From positions 1 through 64,000 of the forward strand of contig JAIXMF010000020.1 in NCBI GenBank assembly GCA_025201365.1: DNA of 64,000 nucleotides. The letters run 5' to 3'. Shown here one piece after another: positions 58,401 to 64,000 of this stretch. The position numbers and the translations under genes were made by a program. The DNA comes from Syncephalis plumigaleata. Lineage: Eukaryota; Zoopagomycota; Zoopagomycetes; Zoopagales; Piptocephalidaceae. Each line of letters opens with the position of its first letter. Within the stretch, counting starts at the first letter, position 1. The notes under the pieces were generated by a model. That model was not told the DNA's origin and made no database searches. It was given only the letters and a program-made list of their open reading frames with translations.

Positions 58401-59669
58401 AACCAGAAGCCAAGGCCATAGGATGCAAATACGATACACATGGTGAGACCCGTGGAGATACCAACGATGTAGCCCTTCTTCTTGCCTTTTGCCAAAGCCA
58501 TATCTAACTTGGATTCGTAACGACGTACTTCACGCTCTTGTGCACCAAACGCCGATACTGTTTTGACACCCGATAGCACTTCCTCGGCCACGCACCAGCC
58601 TTAGCGTAGGCATCCTGGCCACCGCTCACGGTTTTAGCAATCACACTTCCCATAATGGCGCCAGCTATAGCGAGTAGAGGAAAAGCACTAAGAAGCACCA
58701 GTGCTAATCTCCATCCTTTAACAAATGCAATAATAAAGCCGGCTAGGAACGTGCTTAACGAATGGATAATGACACCGAGTTTTTCCGAGATGCCGGTTTG
58801 TATTAGGTTGACATCGCCCGTGATACGTGAGGTAAGATCGCCGGTGGGCGTGACATCAAACCATGAAATCTCCTGTCGAATAATACTGGCGAAATAGCGT
58901 CGACGTAATTCCGACGTTTGATTCTCGCCCGAGATCATCCACATCGACTGTTGCAAATAGGCGGCAATGAAGGATATCACACCAAGGACGGTAAGCTGTA
59001 TTACAAGCTCCCTTACATCATGATCGAGCGCAGCACGTTGTTCTGCCGTGGCACCACCTGGACTTGCCGAGTACTTTCCGTAGTCGGTAAACGATCCCAG
59101 TAGACTTGAGAATAAGACGATCATTATGGGAATGGACACACCTTGTATGATTGACGAAATAAAAGCTATGATTATGTAAAGTTTGTCCGCAAGCGTTGCA
59201 AACCGAAATAAACTAAAAAATGATACAGGCGGTGTTTCTCGTCCTTATCCTCGTCGTTCGTTGCTTCCGATTCATCGTCATCATTGCTCTTTTTGCCAAA
59301 AAGCTTCTGTAAGAATCCACGCTTACGACGTTCCTCCTCTCGTTGTTTGCGGCGTTCTTCACGAGCACGAAGTTCCTCGCGTGCCTTGGCCATTTGCAAA
59401 GCGGTTGCTTGATCCTCGGTAAGCATGGCAGACGTGTTAGATTTCGCCGTCACAGTTTTGGTCAAACTGGATACCGGATGTTCATGGGATACATCGTGGA
59501 TTGTAGCGTGATGGTCCACCTCATTATTGCTGCTGTGTGCATCACTCGCGTCATTACTGTTGTTGTCGATATCCATAGATTCGTAAGCTGATTCATTGGA
59601 TATAAAAGCGCGTTGAGCATGCGTGCTCATCTCTACATTATCATCAATGTTAGACATGGTATTTACCAT
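55448..59669 (-). CDS. Full-length ABCB (MDR/P-glycoprotein-type) transporter
   Basis: An ATP-driven exporter with two membrane domains and two nucleotide-binding domains. It begins at 59669 with a charged polar N-terminus ([20 protein letters not shown]), a Lys/Arg/Glu helix, then the first membrane domain ([20 protein letters not shown]). NBD1 has Walker [10 protein letters not shown], signature [15 protein letters not shown] and [16 protein letters not shown]. The second membrane domain starts near [20 protein letters not shown], and NBD2 has [25 protein letters not shown] and [20 protein letters not shown]. It ends RKKELES. About 1,330 residues, normal for the family. No introns are needed, but at least seven one-base breaks are seen (near 59230, 58600, 58310, 57840, 57480, 57410 and 55690). 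All keep the family sequence on both sides, and one missing base explains the ones I traced, so I read it as an intact gene with sequence errors. Confidence 0.93.
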
Positions 59670-60737
59670 TGATGATTAGTGGAGACTTGACACAACAAGA
59701 TAAGCTATGTGTATTCAATGGTTAAATTGCAAAAGGAAGAAAACCCTGAATAGACAAACAAAAGGGCTTATATGAATACTGCTACGACAGCAAAGAGAAT
59801 AAATAAAACTGAAGTAAAAGTAATAATAATAATGAATATTGCAAAGTAGTGGCACACAAAAGGATGCACTAGCAAGATACTGATAATGACGACGACATAG
59901 CTGCATGCAATATCTACGAATATTTATACATGTGTAATCTTTCATTGAAACTAAATTTTTATTATTCGCCAAGTTAAAGGAAGAGAGAAACAGGAAGCCA
60001 AGGCTAAACAAAATGGTGATAATGACTATACTAGGAAATTGTGACATTTCCAATCCACAATCATAGTGCGGTATGTGTAAATAATACGCATTATGCGTCA
60101 TCGGACAATCCAGCATGGTCGACAGGCCATACATAGATACAAAGAAAGATCTATCTACGTGTTGTGTAACTCCTCCTACCGGCTAAACGAGAATTGTTCA
60201 ATCCCGCCAATTGTCCGAAATATGTGTGGCTTCCTTTCAAAGAATCATCATCATCATCATCATTTGAAATTGTCGCGTTGTTGCCTAGATTTCTCCGAGA
60301 AGACGCATCATGACTGATTACCTTAATGAAACTGTTCGCATAATTCCGTCTGACGGTTAATCTACAAGCAAGGAAACCCATAGGTAACCTAACATCCTAG
60401 TCATAATTAAACATGAATCGGATGAATATCATAGATTACTGGATCGATATCTCTACCTTTCTCTAAAACAAGTCATTTGTGAGGTACATTTTATAATGCT
60501 ACAGTATCACATTGCATCACATTATAGAATAAACAAATGGTTTAATAATAATAATAATAATAATATGAGATGACTGACGACATACCATTTACAATTTGCA
60601 TTCGTTAGTAGTTATTAGTATAGTACACGGTGTATTTATATCTCATTATGTTTTGTGATTTCATTCACTAATCTTTGTAGTCATAGTATATGTCGAGTCA
60701 CTAATGAAATACTATGAAATGGTAGGTGTTTTATATT
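59670..60737. other. Intergenic between ABC transporter and unknown gene
   Basis: About 1.07 kb. A 76-codon minus-strand frame at 60151-60381 begins MGFLACRLTVRRNYANSF but contains an Asp run from a trinucleotide repeat and has no support. AAT microsatellite at 60543-60563. No gene called. Confidence 0.45.
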
Positions 60738-62379
60738 CTATTTTAACCGCAACTCCATTATTATTATATTATCGTCGTTCGTTTTGTTCGTTGACACTAG
60801 TTTCTTCACGAATGGTTGACTATTCATAGCAGTATTACTATGTTCTACATCCATAATCATTAACATTGATTGCTGTTTGTCATTCCATATGGACCATTTA
60901 GCGATCTTGATTACCATTACCATTATTAGTTATGTGTCAATATTCAGTATTCAATCTTCTACTTACCTTGGTGATTACACTGTCTTCTTTAGCAATACCG
61001 ATAGTTTGTAGATCACGTAGAAATGTGTCATTACAATTATATTGTAATGGTAATTGCTCGAATAGCCATGCCAATCGCATACGAATGATACGACGTATCG
61101 ACGACCAGTTCACTCGTTCAAGTGCTTTTACATAGATGGGACACGCTGTAACTCGTTTGCTATCCGATTGATCACTTCTATACCCGTCGATTACGTTTAG
61201 TAATAAATAATAACACGAACTATTCAGTTGTTCACTTACCCATCGATCGAATGTTGTCGTGCATAGTCATTGATTGCTTCTGTTAGTTGCATCAACTCTG
61301 AACGAATATTATTGCAATTATTTAATGGAATAAATGGCTGATTGAGATCAGCGAGAACTAAATGTGCCGCATCATTATGGCCATGTTCCAATTGTTGTTG
61401 CAGTTTAGCATAACCATCATTTAGATTATTTAGCGGAAATAAACGATCAATCATCGTAACATATTCAGCGGTGTTACTCCATTTCTCAGCTAATACATGT
61501 AATGCTAACTAGATTAATAGTATTAGTATGCATAATCAATCATATATGTATATCATTGCCCATCTACCTCTCGTCTTAATGCTATCGAAATAAATTGATA
61601 GTCATCGTCCTTGGCCCATTCATTACTAGAATGCGATGCTGTCGACTCTACTGAGGCATGCTTCATCAATGCTAAATGAGAATAATGCAGTCGATCCCAT
61701 AGATGAATCGCTCGTTCCAGCGTAGACCAAGGAATATCCGAATAATGTCGCGGTATAGCCGATTGTATGATCATTATCGCGGTTAGTACGGATAGACGAG
61801 CATCTGGATGTGATGGCTGATACTCGCATCCATGGTGTGTCGTTGTAGCGTGTCAATGTAATGGCGTGTTCTCAAGTCAAACATGGTCAAGTCGGTCGCT
61901 AAGGCTACTTCACCAAGTGCTAGATGTCATCATTGCCATGAGTAAACATCGCTGAATAAGCATATATTAACATATATATATATATACCTTTCTCTGCATT
62001 GCGTGCTAAACGATCGGATGTTCGTAACGTATAGTGTTCCAATAGCCAATGGAATGTTTGCACACTCGCTTCTTTGCTAATCAATTCACTATTTTTAGTT
62101 GCTTTGTTATCATTATTCCCTATACATACATATATGTCGATATGTTGACGTAATATCGTGATTAGTACTAGTAGTTGAGTCTAATGCGACATGATAATAT
62201 AAAGGCATGATAGAATGATAGGTTTGACAGGTTTGCCAAATAAACTATCTGCCAAGTAACTTACCCGTAGTTAGTGTGCGATTTCTACGAGTTAGTGCAG
62301 CCTGTATCAAGGCCTTATGACGTGAATGGGCTTGTTGTTCGCTTAATATAGACAACGTGCTATTGTCGCTACGAAGCAT
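60738..62379 (-). CDS. Helical protein of unknown function
   Basis: Multi-exon minus-strand gene. The first in-frame ATG gives MLRSDNSTLSILSEQQAHSR, after which come KNSELISKEASVQTFHWLLE, DLTMFDLRTRHYIDTLQRHT, IMIIQSAIPRHYSDI, WSTLERAIHLWDRLHYSHLA, FISIALRREVDGQLALHVLA, TMIDRLFPLNNLNDGYAKLQ, RRIIRMRLAWLFEQLPLQYN and a polar C-terminus ending NDDNIIIMELRLK. The whole looks alpha-helical and repeat-like, as in scaffold or trafficking proteins. There is a frame break near 61810. I do not recognise the family. The 5' end is uncertain. Confidence 0.6.
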
Positions 62380-63450
62380 ACTTGTGGTGGTGGTAGTAAT
62401 GCAGTCAAGTATTCTGAGGTCAGCCACTATATGATGTCTATGGAAGAAAGAAGAGCGCAACTATATCACCATACTCGCGTGTATTCGTATCTTCTTATAC
62501 TACGTTCTCTAGCACACTACTATTACTAGTTTGCGGTACTAATCAGACAAGAAGTGTATAAACAAATAGTTTAGAGCTGTCTCTCTTTCTCTTTTCCCTG
62601 TGGCGTGTGTTCGTATGGGTTTTCAAACAATAGCAATATGTCGTAATAGAATACGATAAAAATAGAGAAAAAACTAGTAGGGGGGCTTGACTATTGTACA
62701 CAAAAGTACACACACCATATGTTTCTAGTATAAAGAAGAGAAATCAACAATGATTGGCTATTGTCTAGAGAGGCAGCCACTCAATGATCAGCGTACATTT
62801 CTACAAGGCAATATGGCTAGGCGGTATCGCGTGTAGCTCGCCTTGAAATAGATACCACATGCAGTCACATTGCTCTATCAATTCATTCTATGTAGTGTAC
62901 CACATACACACCCACACACGCCGTATGACCATCCAGTTTTATATCCTTGCAGGGATGCATGAAGTGAGTGAATGAATGAATGAAGAGTGTGTGTGTGTGT
63001 GGTGTATGTATGTGGTGCCTTTGACTTACGACTATAGCCTTGTTGCTAATACTGTCACCATTGCCGCTCTACCATTACTATAACGACAATAATAACAACA
63101 TTTGTGTAGAACCTTACTTGTTCACCTTTATCTCCCCTAGTCTATTTCACTCACCATTCTCGTATCAATATCGTCAACGTTTGTCTTTAATTTCCTTAGT
63201 ATATCCATCTACATATACTAGCCTATAATAGAACGAGTCAAGTTAGAATTTGCTTACGGTCATATATACGTATATACATACATATATATCTGTATATTAC
63301 CGTCATTAATGAATTATCCATCGATGCCATTGTGTATGTTTTATCGCATCTACTAAATTAACCTCAACTTCACTTTACTACTACTTTCACTACTTCCACT
63401 ACTACTACTACTACCTCTACTACTACTACTAATACCAATCCTACCGCAAC
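62380..63450. other. Divergent promoter region
   Basis: About 1.07 kb between the unknown gene and the F-box gene. It contains a GTGTGTGTGTGTG tract near 62986 and CTACTACTAC runs near 63380-63430. No gene seen. Confidence 0.5.
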
Positions 63451-64000
63451 ATGAATCATCGTAAATCTCGTATGGTGCATTGCCATCGAAATTGATGCTA
63501 CTCCATTTATTGCCAGCGCTACATAGTATTACCGATTTAATTAATCTAGCATGCTGTAATCGTCAACTTTGGCAGCTAATAATTAAAGACACGCTGAGGA
63601 TGAATGTGAAGACCATGATTTCCTATGGGAGAACGTTATCGTCGTGACTTCTACCCGATTACGAGGAAGACGCCGCCTCGCTGTAAAACGTCTAATGTGC
63701 ACCCCGAACAACTCTCGACTGCCGCTAATGCCGAGCTAGCCGCGTTAGAATCACCCACACGTGATCTGGCATTACTAGGCTTACCGGATCCGTTTGCATC
63801 AAAGAATCGCGACAGCATACGATCTTTCTCGTCGCTAGCGGAAGTGCTCGTTTGGCCGCTTCCGATCCCGAGAGCTGGTTCCACTTGTATCGTCGACGTG
63901 CGATTAAAAGCGGGCTTGGTGCGGTGGCGAGCTACGCGGTCAATGGGCTCCATCGGTATTTGGAGAGACCATTCAGGATGTACTCTACCTCGATATGCGT
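63451..64000 (+). CDS. F-box-like protein, 5' part only
   Basis: Starts MNHRKSRMVH. After one base break it reads LPSKLMLLHLLPALHSITDL then INLACCNRQLWQLII, an F-box-like helix set (LP..L..H.L..L....L..L..C...W..LI), which would bind Skp1 of an SCF ubiquitin ligase. The next segment is polar, then SDPESWFHLYRRRAIKSG, resembling the linker of fungal F-box proteins. At least two frame breaks are present. The gene runs off the right end of the window, so its substrate-binding part is not seen. Confidence 0.6.

Noticed and set aside
55448-59669. ABC transporter as a pseudogene
   Set aside because: Breaks are isolated single-base events with both ATP sites, signatures and length intact, the same pattern seen in the essential RPL31.
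60151-60381. 76-codon minus-strand frame with Asp run
   Set aside because: Driven by a trinucleotide repeat, no domain, no promoter or splice evidence.
63651-63953. Minus-strand 100-codon open frame at the right edge
   Set aside because: Antisense to the F-box gene, whose + strand frame has family-like words such as SDPESWFHLYRRRA.
1-64000. tRNA, rRNA and telomere-repeat genes
   Set aside because: No cloverleaf-like A/B box pairs, rRNA landmarks or telomeric tandem repeats were found by eye.

Overview
The window reads as nuclear DNA of a fungus. Most genes have several short introns (about 35 to 100 nt, GTAAGT-type donors, TAG or CAG acceptors), compact intergenic spacing, and fungal-style members of the PalB calpain, Fun30 remodeller, TCD1-type tRNA dehydratase, SLC25 carrier and RNase H2B families. 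Two adjacent seven-helix proteins with Asn-rich tails and a secreted kinase-like family make me favour an early-diverging lineage (Zoopagomycota, perhaps Syncephalis-like). That is inference, not proof.

Layout. 1 to about 14.1 kb is a repeat-rich block that looks subtelomeric or heterochromatic. It holds a 132-bp minisatellite array (about 34 units), pyrimidine-rich degenerate repeats, TTAATAA-rich arms, a small inverted-repeat element, and one decayed copy (10.2-13.6 kb) of a module carrying a kinase-like gene. From 14.1 to 49.8 kb is ordinary gene territory: calpain-7/PalB, a tiny secreted peptide, two tandem 7TM paralogues, RPL25 (uL23), RNase H2 subunit B, an ethanolamine/cholinephosphotransferase, casein kinase 2 alpha, a C9orf78/Tls1 splicing factor, a CAP-domain secreted protein, a small secreted precursor, a TCD1-like dehydratase, a small multi-pass membrane protein, a mitochondrial carrier, RPL31, CTNNBL1 and a Fun30/SMARCAD1 remodeller. 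From about 50.0 to 55.3 kb lies a large element with terminal inverted repeats. It contains the second, much better preserved copy of the kinase-like module. After it come a full-length ABCB transporter, an unrecognised helical protein, and the start of an F-box gene that runs off the window.

Two themes cut across genes. First, the kinase-like module occurs twice (10.2-13.6 and 50.2-53.7 kb), with a third diverged fragment at 6.7-7.3 kb. The copy at 50 kb sits between inverted repeats, and the minisatellite unit at the window start resembles two degenerate units just left of the 10-kb copy, so all these repeats look related. Second, many conserved genes (including the essential RPL31) contain isolated one-base frame breaks, many explained by one missing base, often in a homopolymer. 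I read these mainly as sequencing or assembly errors, so frame breaks here should not by themselves be taken as pseudogenes.

The housekeeping genes cover translation (RPL25, RPL31), splicing (CTNNBL1, Tls1), genome maintenance (RNase H2B, Fun30), phospholipid synthesis and transport. They are not an operon-like pathway; neighbours are often convergent or divergent pairs. I saw no tRNA, rRNA, CRISPR, telomere repeat or recognisable reverse transcriptase or transposase.
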